The notes: generated by a model from the sequence alone, not told the origin. Shown: positions 49,289-58,307, counted from the first letter of the stretch. The stretch is 64,000 nt of DNA from Anaerovibrio lipolyticus (GCF_021531495.1 NZ_JADYTY010000001.1:1-64000), one strand, 5' to 3'. Numbers and translations are program-made.

Positions 49289-50542
49289 ATGTTGACAAAT
49301 GCACCTCGTGGAACCAAGGATATACTGCCTGATACAGTAGGCGATTGGAATTATGTGGAGGGAGAGATTCGGGAGCTGTGCCGTCGTTTTGGCTACAGTG
49401 AGATTCGCACGCCGATTTTTGAGCATACAGAGCTGTTTCAGCGTGGTATAGGTGAGGGTACCGATGTAGTAGACAAGGAAATGTATACCTTTACTGATAG
49501 AGGTGAGAGAAGTATTACTTTGCGGCCAGAAAATACTGCCTCTGCTGTGCGGGCCTATCTTCAGAACAAGCTTTATGCTCAGTCCAACCTGGTAAAGCTG
49601 TTTTATATTGGTTCCATGTTCCGTTACGACCGCCCACAGGCTGGCCGTATGCGGGAGTTCCATCAATTTGGTGTGGAGGCTTTGGGCGAGGCCAATCCAG
49701 CTGTAGATGCGGAGGTTATTCTGCTGGCTATGAACCTACTGGAAGGCTTAGGCTTAAAGGATTTGGAATTGTCCATTAATTCTGTAGGCTGTCCAAAGTG
49801 TCGCAGCAAGTATAGAACTATGCTGCAGGATTTCTTCCGGGATAAGCTGGAGGATCTTTGTGAGGATTGCCGCAGCCGTTTTGAGAGAAGTCCTTTGCGG
49901 ATTTTGGACTGCAAGAAGGATAGCGACAAGCCGTATATGGCAGATGCACCAAAGATTACAGACTGTCTTTGTGAGGAATGTGCAGAGCATTTTGCCAAGC
50001 TGAAGGAGCTGTTGACCAGTGCAGGTATCAGCTTTACTCATGATCCTAGATTAGTAAGAGGTTTGGATTACTACACCAAGACTGCTTTTGAAATCAAATA
50101 TCCTCCTCTAGGTGCTCAGAGTGCGATAGCTGGCGGTGGCCGTTATGATGGCTTGATTGAGGAAATGGGTGGCAATCCTACGCCGGCAGTTGGCTTTGCT
50201 ACCGGGTTGGAGCGTTTGCTGCTGGCCTTGGAAAGTCAGAATCTCCTGCCAGAGAAGAACCGTTCTGTAGATGCCTATGTGGTAGCACTGGGAGAGACGG
50301 CTCAGGCTGAAGGCTTCAAGCTGTTGAATAGCTTGCGTCAGCAGGGCTTGTCTGCAGCTATGGACTTTGCTGGCCGCAGTATGAAGGCTCAGATGAAGCA
50401 GGCTAATAAACTGGGAGCTAAGTACAGCGTTATTCTTGGTGAGGATGAAATCTCCGAGGGCGTAGTTATGCTCCGCAGTATGGAGGATAGTTCTCAGGCA
50501 AAGGTGCCTATGAATCAGGTGGCAGAGAAGATTAAGGCTTAA
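49289..50542 (+). CDS. hisS: Histidyl-tRNA synthetase
   Basis: 417-residue class II aminoacyl-tRNA synthetase. N-terminal A-P-R-G-T-K-D-I-L-P, motif 2 F-Y-I-G-S-M-F-R-Y-D-R-P-Q-A-G-R-M-R-E-F-H-Q-F-G (split here) and the histidine-A motif L-V-R-G-L-D-Y-Y are intact; the C-terminal anticodon-binding domain starts near residue 325. AGGAGG precedes ATG 49289. No T-box leader is seen; the gene follows hemZ by 38 bases and is likely cotranscribed with it. Confidence 0.96.
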   Translation: MLTNAPRGTKDILPDTVGDWNYVEGEIRELCRRFGYSEIRTPIFEHTELFQRGIGEGTDVVDKEMYTFTDRGERSITLRPENTASAVRAYLQNKLYAQSNLVKLFYIGSMFRYDRPQAGRMREFHQFGVEALGEANPAVDAEVILLAMNLLEGLGLKDLELSINSVGCPKCRSKYRTMLQDFFRDKLEDLCEDCRSRFERSPLRILDCKKDSDKPYMADAPKITDCLCEECAEHFAKLKELLTSAGISFTHDPRLVRGLDYYTKTAFEIKYPPLGAQSAIAGGGRYDGLIEEMGGNPTPAVGFATGLERLLLALESQNLLPEKNRSVDAYVVALGETAQAEGFKLLNSLRQQGLSAAMDFAGRSMKAQMKQANKLGAKYSVILGEDEISEGVVMLRSMEDSSQAKVPMNQVAEKIKA

Positions 50543-50603
50543 GGGAATTTAACCTTCATTTGCACAGATGTTTATTCTTTTAATGATTTTTGTTATAAAA
50601 ATC

Positions 50604-50633
50604 TTGTAATAGACTATGTACATTTGATATAAT
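50604..50633 (+). promoter_or_regulatory. Promoter of aspS
   Basis: TTGTAA (50604-50609), 18 bases, TATAAT (50628-50633). Directly upstream is the AT-rich inverted repeat GATTTTT/AAAAATC (50585-50603), a possible regulatory or UP-like site. Confidence 0.55.
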
Positions 50634-50683
50634 AATAGTCGCGATTTTTTGAAGATTATTTCTTTATGAGGTGAATAAGTTAG

Positions 50684-52489
50684 ATGGATACTTTAGAAGG
50701 TTTGAAGCGTTCCCATCATTGCGGTGAGCTGAGAGCTGACCATGTAGGCAGTGAGGTAGTTCTGTGCGGCTGGGTTTCCCGTCGTCGTGACCACGGTGGA
50801 TTGATTTTTGTGGATCTCCGTGATCGCTCTGGTCTGGTGCAGGTTGTTATTGACGAGGCAGCTATTGGTGAGGAGGCTTTCCACAAGGCTGAAACCATTC
50901 GTAATGAGTTTGTTGTAGCTGTTCGTGGTAATGTAAGAGCCCGTTCTCAGGAAACTGTAAATCCTAATATGGAAACCGGTATGATTGAGATCGTGGTAGA
51001 GGAGCTGCGTATTCTGAACTCTGCCAAGACTCCTCCATTCTACATTCAGGATGGTATTGAGGTTGATGAGATGCTTCGTCTGAAGTATCGTTATCTGGAT
51101 CTCCGTCGTCCAGAGATGCAGAGGAATCTCATGCTCCGTCATCGTGTTACCAAGATTATGCGTGACTACTTTGACCGCAATGGCTTCCTGGAGATTGAGA
51201 CTCCTATGCTTTGTAAGTCCACTCCAGAGGGGGCCCGTGACTTCCTGGTACCAAGCCGTTTGAATCCAGGTGAGTTCTACGCTTTGCCACAGTCTCCACA
51301 GATTTACAAGCAGATTCTGATGATTTCTGGTATGGAGAAGTATTTCCAGATTGTACGCTGCTTCCGTGACGAGGATCTTCGTGCAGATCGTCAGCCTGAG
51401 TTTACTCAGCTGGATATTGAGATGTCCTTCGTAGATCAGGAAACCATTCTCACCATGATGGAAGGTATGATGGGTGAGATTTTCCAGAAGGCTCTGGATA
51501 GAGAGATTCCTGCTAAGTTCCTGCGTATGACCTGGGATGAGGCTATGGAGCGCTATGGTTCCGATAAGCCAGATTTGCGTTTCGGCATGGAGTTGATGGA
51601 TATTTCCGAGCATGTAAAAGGCTCTGATTTCAAAGTATTCAAGTCTGTTCTGGAGAATGGCGGTCAGGTAAAGGTTATCAATGTAGAGGGCTATGCTAAT
51701 ATTCCTCGTCGTGAGCTTGATGGCCTGGTTCAGTATGTACAGGGCTATGGTGCCAAGGGCTTGGCTTGGATTCAGTACACTGAGGAAGGCATTAAATCTC
51801 CATTCAAGAAGTTCTATTCTGATGAGACTTTCGAGAATATCAAGCAGGCTACCGGTGCTAAGACTGGCGACTTGCTGTTGGTTATTGCCGATAAGCCATT
51901 GGTTGTGGCTCAGGCTTTGGGTGAGCTTCGTCTGGAGATGGGTCGTCGTCGTGGCCTGATAGATCCAGATAAGCTGTGCTTCCTGTGGGTTGTTGACTTC
52001 CCAATGTTCGAGTACAGCGAGGAGGACAAGCGCTGGAAGGCTATGCATCATCCATTTACTGCACCTCGTGAGGAGGATATGCAGTATCTTACCAGTGATC
52101 CTGGCAGGGTAAAGGCTATTGCTTACGATATGGTTCTCAACGGTGTTGAGGTAGGCGGCGGTTCTCTCCGTATCTATCAGAACGATGTACAGGAGAAGGT
52201 ATTTGAGGCTATTGGCCTGACACCAGAGGCTGCCCAGAGCAAGTTCGGCTTTATGCTGGATGCCTTTAAGTATGGTGCTCCACCACATGGCGGCTTGGCC
52301 TTTGGTTTGGATCGTCTCATTATGCTTATGGCAAAGAGAAAGTCCATCCGCGACGTTATTGCTTTCCCTAAGACTCAGAGTGCATCTGATGTTATGTCTC
52401 AGGCACCTTCTGAGGTTGATGAGAAGCAGCTGCGTGAGCTGTCCATCCGCACTCATGTAAAGAAAAAGAATAAGGAGGACAAGGAGTAA
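50684..52489 (+). CDS. aspS: Aspartyl-tRNA synthetase
   Basis: 601-residue bacterial-type class II synthetase. The OB anticodon-binding domain (about 1-110) has V-S-R-R-R-D-H-G-G-L-I-F-V-D-L-R-D; motif 2 F-R-D-E-D-L-R-A-D-R-Q-P-E-F-T-Q-L-D, the GAD insertion, and motif 3 G-L-A-F-G-L-D-R-L follow. The size is typical. GAGGTG lies before ATG 50684. Codon choice is relatively C-rich, as for other highly expressed genes in the window. Whether it also charges tRNA(Asn) depends on gatCAB and asnS, not present here. Confidence 0.96.
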   Translation: MDTLEGLKRSHHCGELRADHVGSEVVLCGWVSRRRDHGGLIFVDLRDRSGLVQVVIDEAAIGEEAFHKAETIRNEFVVAVRGNVRARSQETVNPNMETGMIEIVVEELRILNSAKTPPFYIQDGIEVDEMLRLKYRYLDLRRPEMQRNLMLRHRVTKIMRDYFDRNGFLEIETPMLCKSTPEGARDFLVPSRLNPGEFYALPQSPQIYKQILMISGMEKYFQIVRCFRDEDLRADRQPEFTQLDIEMSFVDQETILTMMEGMMGEIFQKALDREIPAKFLRMTWDEAMERYGSDKPDLRFGMELMDISEHVKGSDFKVFKSVLENGGQVKVINVEGYANIPRRELDGLVQYVQGYGAKGLAWIQYTEEGIKSPFKKFYSDETFENIKQATGAKTGDLLLVIADKPLVVAQALGELRLEMGRRRGLIDPDKLCFLWVVDFPMFEYSEEDKRWKAMHHPFTAPREEDMQYLTSDPGRVKAIAYDMVLNGVEVGGGSLRIYQNDVQEKVFEAIGLTPEAAQSKFGFMLDAFKYGAPPHGGLAFGLDRLIMLMAKRKSIRDVIAFPKTQSASDVMSQAPSEVDEKQLRELSIRTHVKKKNKEDKE

Positions 52490-52510
52490 TATCCTGTCCT
52501 TGGGGATACG

Positions 52511-52544
52511 ATACCCTGCTGGCATTGCTGGCAGGGTATTTTAA
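52511..52544 (+). terminator. Terminator hairpin after aspS
   Basis: ATACCCTGC (52511-52519) pairs with GCAGGGTAT (52531-52539), followed by TTTTAAT. The T-run is short. Confidence 0.65.
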
Positions 52545-52663
52545 TAAGATTAGGCAGTTTTTCTGACTTTAGCAAAAATAATGTAAGATTTTCTGTTAAT
52601 TTTCAGTCAAGTCTGTTAATATAATAGAAAGAGCAAGTATATGATATGAAAGGTGAGATGGCT

Positions 52664-52912
52664 ATGGTTGGCGAGGAAACAATGATGTTCCGTTTTGGAA
52701 CAGAGGAAAGCAAGGCTGAGAATATTATTCGCAGTACCTGTTCATCTATGGAAAAGAAGGGCTACAATCCTATTAACCAGCTGGTTGGTTATTTGCTAAG
52801 TGGTGATCCTACCTATGTAACCAGCTTTGAAGATGCAAGGAAGAAGATTCGCAGTCTGGAACGGGATGAGATTTTGGAGGAGCTGGTTCGTTCCTATTTG
52901 GAGAAACATTAA
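52664..52912 (+). CDS. ireB: IreB family regulatory phosphoprotein
   Basis: 82-residue protein of the IreB/UPF0297 (DUF965) family, a substrate of the PASTA kinase IreK in Enterococcus where it limits cephalosporin resistance. Family markers: T-M-M-F-R-F-G near the start, [22 protein letters not shown], and [10 protein letters not shown]. The frame begins at ATG 52646, but AGGTGAG (52651-52657) sits inside it, so ATG 52664 is preferred. Followed directly by ruvX, the usual partner; alaS, often upstream in Firmicutes, is replaced by aspS here. Confidence 0.9.
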   Translation: MVGEETMMFRFGTEESKAENIIRSTCSSMEKKGYNPINQLVGYLLSGDPTYVTSFEDARKKIRSLERDEILEELVRSYLEKH

Positions 52913-53334
52913 TGGAAAGAGCATTGGGCCTTGATATAGGCGATAGAACCATTGGCATAGCTGTCAGCGACCTTTTGGGGATGACCGCCCAGGGGGTAGA
53001 AACCATCCGTCGGACTACTATGGAGGCGGATTTGCAGCGACTGCAGGAGCTGATGGCTATTTACGAAACAAAGATTCTTGTTTCAGGCTATCCTAGAAAT
53101 ATGAACGGCACAGAGGGGCCTCGCTGTGAATTTGTTAAGGAATTTTGCAGCGAGATTCAAAAAATCGAGCCAGAGGCCAAGATTATTTTTTGGGATGAGC
53201 GACTATCTACTGTGGCTGCTACCCGTTCCTTGATTGAGGCAGATATGAGCCGTAAGAAAAGGAAAAAGGTTGTAGACAAAATGGCAGCGGTGTTTATTCT
53301 CCAGGGTTGGCTGGATAGCCATCCTCAATTGTAA
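52912..53334 (+). CDS. ruvX: Putative Holliday junction resolvase / pre-16S rRNA nuclease YqgF
   Basis: 140-residue RNase H-fold protein of the YqgF/RuvX family. The first acidic motif [12 protein letters not shown] is at the N-terminus, the second in [10 protein letters not shown] near residue 100, the third aspartate in K-K-V-V-D-K-M-A-A near 125. The E. coli protein processes 16S rRNA ends; Holliday junction cleavage has also been proposed. The start overlaps the ireB stop by one base. Confidence 0.92.
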   Translation: MERALGLDIGDRTIGIAVSDLLGMTAQGVETIRRTTMEADLQRLQELMAIYETKILVSGYPRNMNGTEGPRCEFVKEFCSEIQKIEPEAKIIFWDERLSTVAATRSLIEADMSRKKRKKVVDKMAAVFILQGWLDSHPQL

Positions 53335-53405
53335 AATGAGATTTATTCAGTGGGAGCCTTAGCACCCGTTAACATGGGGAAAATAGCATATTGCTGCAAT
53401 AATTT

Positions 53406-53436
53406 AGGCATTCTGTACAAAAGGATGCCTTTTTTA
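53406..53436 (+). terminator. Intrinsic terminator after ruvX
   Basis: AGGCATTC (53406-53413) pairs with GGATGCCT (53423-53430), followed by TTTTTTA. Confidence 0.75.
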
Positions 53437-53475
53437 TTGCCTTTGAATGTTTTTTTTAAAATTATGCAGGGATTT

Positions 53476-53504
53476 TTGACGATTGTTTGTTTTGATAGTA
53501 TAAT
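53476..53504 (+). promoter_or_regulatory. Promoter of mnmA
   Basis: TTGACG (53476-53481), 17 bases, TATAAT (53499-53504), about 37 bases before the mnmA start. Confidence 0.7.
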
Positions 53505-53541
53505 ATAGAGTGAATATTTGTATATGAGTAGAGGTAGAAAA

Positions 53542-54588
53542 ATGGAGAAAAAAAAGATTGCTGTTGCCATGAGCGGCGGCGTAGATAGTTCTCTGACAGC
53601 GGCTTTGTTGAAGGAACAGGGCCACGAAGTTATAGGTATTACTATGGAGCTTAGCGACTGTTCGGCAGGAGCTATTCAGGATGCCAAGGCTGTAGCAGAT
53701 TTTTTGGCAATACCTCATTATGTTGCCAATTTTCGAGAGCTTTTTCAGCAGAAGGTAATAGATTACTTTTTTGCGGAATACGGCAGAGGAAGAACTCCGA
53801 ATCCTTGTGTAGCCTGCAATCCCAATGTAAAATTTGGAGGCTTGATAGGCAGGGCCAAGGAATTGGGCTGTGATTATCTGGCTACAGGTCATTATGCTCA
53901 GATTGGCTACAATGAGGCTACAGGAAGGTATGATATATCTAAGGGTACTGATGATCATAAGGATCAGGCCTATGCCCTGTACCGGCTGACTCAGGAGCAA
54001 CTGGCTCATATTATGACCCCCCTGGGAGGCTGGGTAAAGACAGATACCCGCCGGGAGGCTGCAGTCCGGAATCTGCCAGTGGCTAATAAGCCTGAAAGTC
54101 AGGAAATCTGTTTTGTTCCCGATAACTATAAAGATTATTTGCTAGAGCATCGCCCAGATTTGCGCAAAAAAGGGGATATTGTGGATACAGAGGGCCACGT
54201 ATTAGGCACCCATCAAGGGATTGTCCAATATACCGTGGGCCAGCGCAAGGGCTTGGGCATTGCGGCAGAGGAGCCTCTTTATGTTATTGCTTTGGATGCT
54301 GAAAAAAATCAGGTAATTGTTGGCAACAACAGTCAGGTCTTTGCCAAGGGCTTGATAGCAGATAAGCTTAATTGGGTGGCCATAGATAATCTTCGGGAGC
54401 CAATGGAAGCCAAGGTAAAGATTCGCTATGGAGCCAGAGAAGCAGCAGCCACGCTTTATCCCCAGGAAGATGGCAAGGTGAAGGTGGAGTTCCGAGAGCC
54501 AGCCAGGGCTATTACCCCTGGTCAGTCTGCAGTTTTTTATATTGACCAGCGGGTACTGGGAGGCGGCATTATTGAGGGCGGTTTTTAA
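53542..54588 (+). CDS. mnmA: tRNA-specific 2-thiouridylase MnmA
   Basis: 348-residue enzyme that thiolates U34 of tRNA(Glu/Gln/Lys). The PP-loop A-M-S-G-G-V-D-S-S is at the N-terminus; the first catalytic cysteine is in N-P-C-V-A-C-N-P-N-V-K-F near residue 93, the second in P-E-S-Q-E-I-C-F-V-P-D near 190; the Y-T-V-G-Q-R-K-G-L-G-I motif is present. AGAGGTAG precedes ATG 53542, downstream of a strong promoter; the frame is open from TTG 53518. Length is normal. The next two genes probably share its transcript. Confidence 0.95.
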   Translation: MEKKKIAVAMSGGVDSSLTAALLKEQGHEVIGITMELSDCSAGAIQDAKAVADFLAIPHYVANFRELFQQKVIDYFFAEYGRGRTPNPCVACNPNVKFGGLIGRAKELGCDYLATGHYAQIGYNEATGRYDISKGTDDHKDQAYALYRLTQEQLAHIMTPLGGWVKTDTRREAAVRNLPVANKPESQEICFVPDNYKDYLLEHRPDLRKKGDIVDTEGHVLGTHQGIVQYTVGQRKGLGIAAEEPLYVIALDAEKNQVIVGNNSQVFAKGLIADKLNWVAIDNLREPMEAKVKIRYGAREAAATLYPQEDGKVKVEFREPARAITPGQSAVFYIDQRVLGGGIIEGGF

Positions 54589-54621
54589 TTATACTGTTCT
54601 GTGTTGTAAAGGGTGATTGTT

Positions 54622-55674
54622 ATGAATGGATTTATGCAATCAATAAAAAAACGTCTTATTGCTTTAGGTGTAGTATTGGTACTGCTGGCAGCAGCCGGCG
54701 GTTATTGGTATGTGGATATATATACTAAAACACCGGAATATACCCTAAAGATGGTGCAGGAAGCTGTTAGTGATCACAACAAGGAAAAGCTGGACAAGTA
54801 CGTGGCGGTGGACCATTTGCTGGATACAGCCAGTGATGACATGCTGGATGGCTTGATTCAGGCTATGGTGCCAGCTACAGGAGATACTAGAGAGGCTGTA
54901 AGCAATCTTAGCAGAATGTTCAAGACTCCTGTGGTAACAAGCCTGCGGACAGCGGTTATGAACTATGTGGAATATGGAAGCTGGATCAATCAGAAAAGCG
55001 ATGATAATTCTGTAAATGGCTTGGTGGATGCAGACATGATTGTCAATCGGATAGGTCTGCCATCTATAGAGTTCCAAAAGCTGGATTCTATGGCCGTGGA
55101 TAAGGAAGATGGCACAGCTCTGGCCAAGGTCAGGGTGTTGCAGACAGATTCCAATGAGGAATTTGTCCTTGATGTGGAACTATGTCAGCAGCAGGATGGC
55201 TTGTGGCAGGTATATGAAATTGTTAATTTCAAGGATTTCATAGAAAAGCTGCAAAACATCCGCCAGCAACAGGTTAAGACCTATTTGGAGGAGTCCTCTC
55301 AGCTTATGGCTCAGCATGATGCTGTTATTGCCGAAAGCCAGCAGAAAATAACTGCTATTTTGGCAGAGGGCACTCTGGGAAATGACAGTATTCGCAGTCA
55401 GGTAAAGAAGGTTTCTGAGGAGCAGGTGGCAGATTGGCAAAGCCGTAAGACTGAGCTGGAGGCTATGGAGGTGCCAGATGCAGCAGGCAGTCTCCACAGA
55501 TTAAGATTGAAAATCTGTGATGCCCACATTGAAGCGTCGGCAAACTATGCCAAGTGGATGGATGATAAAAAAGCCGCTACCATTAGGGCTTCAGATAATA
55601 GCATGAAAATTGCCAAAACCTTGGAAAAGGATGCAGAACTGCTTACCAAGCAGGTTAATGCCCATGTGAAATAA
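54622..55674 (+). CDS. Membrane-anchored protein of unknown function, paralogue of the 8238 gene product
   Basis: 350 residues: N-terminal transmembrane helix (about 10-32), then I-Y-T-K-T-P-E-Y-T-L-K-M-V-Q-E-A-V-S and a large soluble domain. It shares segment order with the protein at 8238-9581: the T-P-x-Y segment, E-F-V-L-D-V-E-L-C-Q-Q-Q-D-G-L-W-Q-V-Y-E-I-V-N-F in the middle, and E-V-P-D-A-A-G-S-L-H near the end. It lacks the low-complexity tail of the longer copy. AAAGGG precedes ATG 54622. The next gene starts 12 bases after its stop, so they are likely cotranscribed. DUF2939-like by impression; function unknown. Confidence 0.7.
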   Translation: MNGFMQSIKKRLIALGVVLVLLAAAGGYWYVDIYTKTPEYTLKMVQEAVSDHNKEKLDKYVAVDHLLDTASDDMLDGLIQAMVPATGDTREAVSNLSRMFKTPVVTSLRTAVMNYVEYGSWINQKSDDNSVNGLVDADMIVNRIGLPSIEFQKLDSMAVDKEDGTALAKVRVLQTDSNEEFVLDVELCQQQDGLWQVYEIVNFKDFIEKLQNIRQQQVKTYLEESSQLMAQHDAVIAESQQKITAILAEGTLGNDSIRSQVKKVSEEQVADWQSRKTELEAMEVPDAAGSLHRLRLKICDAHIEASANYAKWMDDKKAATIRASDNSMKIAKTLEKDAELLTKQVNAHVK

Positions 55675-55686
55675 GGAAGTATATAT

Positions 55687-56547
55687 ATGAATGATGAAAA
55701 AATGAACAATTTGGAGCATACTCAGCCCCTGCCTCGTGTTAGTCCTGATATGGATGATCAGCGGACTCAGCTGTTAAACACCAAGAAGGTACGGGAATTG
55801 GAACCAATCAAGGTAGTGAATCCCCATCAGGAATATGCTGAAAATGGGGAAAGACACGGTAATGTTCCGCCCTACAATAACCAACCATATAATAATCAAC
55901 CCCAAAAGCCTGTGGAAACTACTGGCTCTCATGGGAAAGGAAAAATGGCAGCTTTGCTGGTCGTTGGTTTTGTACTGGCAGCCTTTTTCGGTGCAGCTCT
56001 TTCTGGCTATATGAGTGAACAGCAGGCCAAGAAGGATGCTTTGGATAATCAGCATCAGCAGGCCACTCGCCAATTGCGGGATGCAGATAGTCAGAAGCAG
56101 TCTTTGCAACAGCAAAAAGCAGATTTGGAAGAAAAATACCAAAATCTGTTGGCCCAGCAGAAGGAAGCCCAGTCTTTGGCGGACAAGCTAAAGGGGCAGC
56201 AGGAACAGCAAAGTAAGACAACTCAGGACAAATCTGCTGCCGGCAAGGTTATAGACAAAATTACCGGGGATGCAGGCAAGCAGAAAAAGGAGGCTGCGGA
56301 GACAGATGCCAAGGCCAGCCAGGCTCAGCAGAAGCTGGATGAGCTGAATCAGTCAGTACAGGCTGCAGGGGCAGCTATTGATGAGGTTAATGCTCAGATG
56401 GAGAATCTGGATTCCATTCGCCAGCAGGCTCAGTCCATGAAGGATGATGTCAGCAAGGCTTATAATGAAAACAAGGATATGGTGGACAGCCTTTTGCATT
56501 ATGCTTCTCTGGGACTGGAATCCTTTAAGGGATTATTGGCAAAATAA
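55687..56547 (+). CDS. Single-pass membrane protein with long coiled coil, unknown function
   Basis: 286 residues. An N-terminal cytoplasmic region (1-85) is polar and proline/asparagine-rich, with a tandem Y-N-N-Q-P repeat and two T-Q-x-L threonines (H-T-Q-P-L-P and R-T-Q-L-L-N) that could be phospho-sites. One transmembrane helix (about 88-108, M-A-A-L-L-V-V-G-F-V-L-A-A-F-F-G) is followed by a Gln/Lys/Ala-rich coiled coil (about 112-265) outside the cell membrane. The architecture suggests a spacer or scaffold in the envelope, partner of the preceding protein. No family recognised. Confidence 0.65.
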   Translation: MNDEKMNNLEHTQPLPRVSPDMDDQRTQLLNTKKVRELEPIKVVNPHQEYAENGERHGNVPPYNNQPYNNQPQKPVETTGSHGKGKMAALLVVGFVLAAFFGAALSGYMSEQQAKKDALDNQHQQATRQLRDADSQKQSLQQQKADLEEKYQNLLAQQKEAQSLADKLKGQQEQQSKTTQDKSAAGKVIDKITGDAGKQKKEAAETDAKASQAQQKLDELNQSVQAAGAAIDEVNAQMENLDSIRQQAQSMKDDVSKAYNENKDMVDSLLHYASLGLESFKGLLAK

Positions 56548-56596
56548 GGCTTTGGCTGAGAATAATAAGCGATGCTACAAGGAGGAAAATTTTTTT

Positions 56597-57535
56597 ATGA
56601 AGAAGTATTTAATAATGGCTATGGCCATGCTGTTGGCTTTTGGCACTTTGGCAGGCTGTGGCAATCAGGCTCAGGACAAGAAGGAGTTGCAGGAGGTTTC
56701 TATTGGCGTTATGCCAGATATTGATTCTGTGCCAATTATCATTGCCCAGGAAAAGGGCTATTTTGCTGAGGAAGGCCTGAAGGTAGATATTCAGAAGTTT
56801 AAGAGCGCTATGGATAGAGATGCAGCCCTTCAGAGCGGTAATCTGGATGGAGCCATTTCCGATATGCTGGCGGTAGCTTTTGCTAAGTCCGGCGGTTTTG
56901 ATGTAAAGGTTACTTCCTATACCGATGGTACTTATAAGCTGATTGCTGGCAAGGATGAAAAGGCTCAGAAGCCACAGGACCTGGCAGGCAAGGATGTGGC
57001 TGTATCCAAGAATACCATTATTGAATATGTAACGGATAGAATTACTGCTGGTCAGAATATGCCAGAGGGCAGTCTGAACAAAGTGGTAATTCCTCAGATT
57101 CCTACCCGCTTGGAAATGCTGCAGAACGGCAAGCTGGCAGCAGCTACCTTGCCAGAGCCTATGGGCTCTATTGCCATTGCCAGCGGTTGTCATTTTGTTA
57201 CTGATTCTGAGGCCATGGGCATTAATCCTGGTGTAATGATGTTTACTGCTAAGGCTGTTGATGAAAAGAAGGCTGAGCTGCAAGCTTTTTATCGCGCCTA
57301 TAACAAGGCCGTGCAGTATCTCAATGACCATCCACAGGATGAATATATGGATTTGGTAATTGAGAAGAGTGGTTTCCCAGCAGCAGCTAAGACAGCTTTG
57401 AAATTCCCTAAATATCGGGAGGCTGGTCTGCCAGAGGAAAAGGATGTTACTGAGTGCCTGAACTGGATGCAGCAGAAGGGCTTGATTAAGAGCAATTACA
57501 GCTATGCTGAGCTTGTTGTAGATTTGAATAAGTAA
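56597..57535 (+). CDS. NitT/TauT-type ABC transporter substrate-binding lipoprotein
   Basis: 312-residue lipoprotein with lipobox L-A-G-C near residue 20. The fold markers of the SsuA/ThiY/NMT1 group follow: V-S-I-G-V-M-P-D-I-D-S-V-P-I-I-I-A, then G-Y-F-A-E-E-G-L-K-V-D and the D-A-A-L-Q-S-G-N-L-D-G-A-I-S-D segment. The group binds nitrate, sulfonates, taurine, pyrimidine precursors and others; the ligand is not predictable. The apparent frame from 56444 runs through the end of the coiled-coil gene; GGAGGAAAA before ATG 56597 and the signal peptide fix the start. First gene of an ABC set. Confidence 0.85.
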   Translation: MKKYLIMAMAMLLAFGTLAGCGNQAQDKKELQEVSIGVMPDIDSVPIIIAQEKGYFAEEGLKVDIQKFKSAMDRDAALQSGNLDGAISDMLAVAFAKSGGFDVKVTSYTDGTYKLIAGKDEKAQKPQDLAGKDVAVSKNTIIEYVTDRITAGQNMPEGSLNKVVIPQIPTRLEMLQNGKLAAATLPEPMGSIAIASGCHFVTDSEAMGINPGVMMFTAKAVDEKKAELQAFYRAYNKAVQYLNDHPQDEYMDLVIEKSGFPAAAKTALKFPKYREAGLPEEKDVTECLNWMQQKGLIKSNYSYAELVVDLNK

Positions 57536-57539
57536 GCTT

Positions 57540-58307
57540 ATGATTAAGGTTGAAAATGTATCAGTAAAGTACAAAACCGACAGTGATATGTACACTGCCA
57601 TTGCCAATGTGAATCTGGAGATTCCTGATGGAGGCACCTGTGCGGTTATTGGCCCATCTGGCTGTGGTAAATCCACCTTGTTGAAATGTATTGCAGGTCT
57701 TATTCCGGAGTATGAGGGACAGGTTTACATTAATGGGGAGGAGGTTAATCCTCGGGTGCAAACCATCGGCTTTATGCCTCAGAATTATGGCCTGCTGCCT
57801 TGGAAAACAGTGGTGGATAATATTCGTTTGGGCATGAAAATCAAAAAGGCACCGGAGCTTTTGGATAGAAATGTTATTAAACAGTTGATGCGCCAGCTAG
57901 GCATTGAGGGGCTGGGACATCGCTATCCCGTAGAGCTTAGTGGTGGTCAACAGCAGAGAGTGGCCTTAGCCAGGGTTTTTGCCCTCCAGCCAGATGTATT
58001 GCTGATGGATGAGCCTTTTTCTGCCTTGGATGCCATTACTAGAGAGGAAATGCAGGATATTTTCCTGAATCTCTGGCGGAAGTTCAATGTTTCCACTATA
58101 TTTGTTACCCATTATGTGGAGGAGGCTCTTTATCTGGGGCAGAAAATTGTGGTTTTGTCAGCCCATACTGGCGGCATTAGCCAGATTGTTGACAATCCTC
58201 TTTTTGGGGGTAAAGATATCAGGAAGAAGCAGGAGTTTTTTGAAATGGGACTAAAGCTTCGCAATCTAATTAAAAAGGACTGGAATCAGATATGGGAAAA
58301 TCAGTAA
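57540..58307 (+). CDS. NitT/TauT-type ABC transporter ATP-binding protein
   Basis: 255-residue ATPase similar to SsuB/TauB. Walker A G-P-S-G-C-G-K-S-T near residue 38, Q-loop M-P-Q-N-Y-G-L-L-P-W, signature L-S-G-G-Q-Q-Q-R, Walker B V-L-L-M-D-E-P-F-S-A-L-D and H-loop V-T-H-Y-V-E-E-A are all present. The Q-loop followed by L-L-P-W is typical of this importer class. It starts four bases after the binding protein gene and overlaps the permease gene by 16 bases. Confidence 0.92.
   Translation: MIKVENVSVKYKTDSDMYTAIANVNLEIPDGGTCAVIGPSGCGKSTLLKCIAGLIPEYEGQVYINGEEVNPRVQTIGFMPQNYGLLPWKTVVDNIRLGMKIKKAPELLDRNVIKQLMRQLGIEGLGHRYPVELSGGQQQRVALARVFALQPDVLLMDEPFSALDAITREEMQDIFLNLWRKFNVSTIFVTHYVEEALYLGQKIVVLSAHTGGISQIVDNPLFGGKDIRKKQEFFEMGLKLRNLIKKDWNQIWENQ

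Noticed and set aside
50543-50683. T-box leader for aspS or hisS
   Set aside because: No T-box sequence, specifier loop or antiterminator is present; only an ordinary promoter is seen.
50693-52525. 610-codon open frame on the - strand
   Set aside because: Antisense shadow of aspS with low-complexity His/Leu/Thr-rich translation and no start signals.
55880-55910. Possible short tandem repeat or CRISPR-like unit
   Set aside because: It is just the coding repeat for Y-N-N-Q-P in the coiled-coil protein; no repeat-spacer array exists.
56444-56596. 51-codon extension of the NitT/TauT binding protein
   Set aside because: It runs through the end of the preceding coiled-coil gene and its ribosome binding site; the lipoprotein signal peptide starts at 56597.
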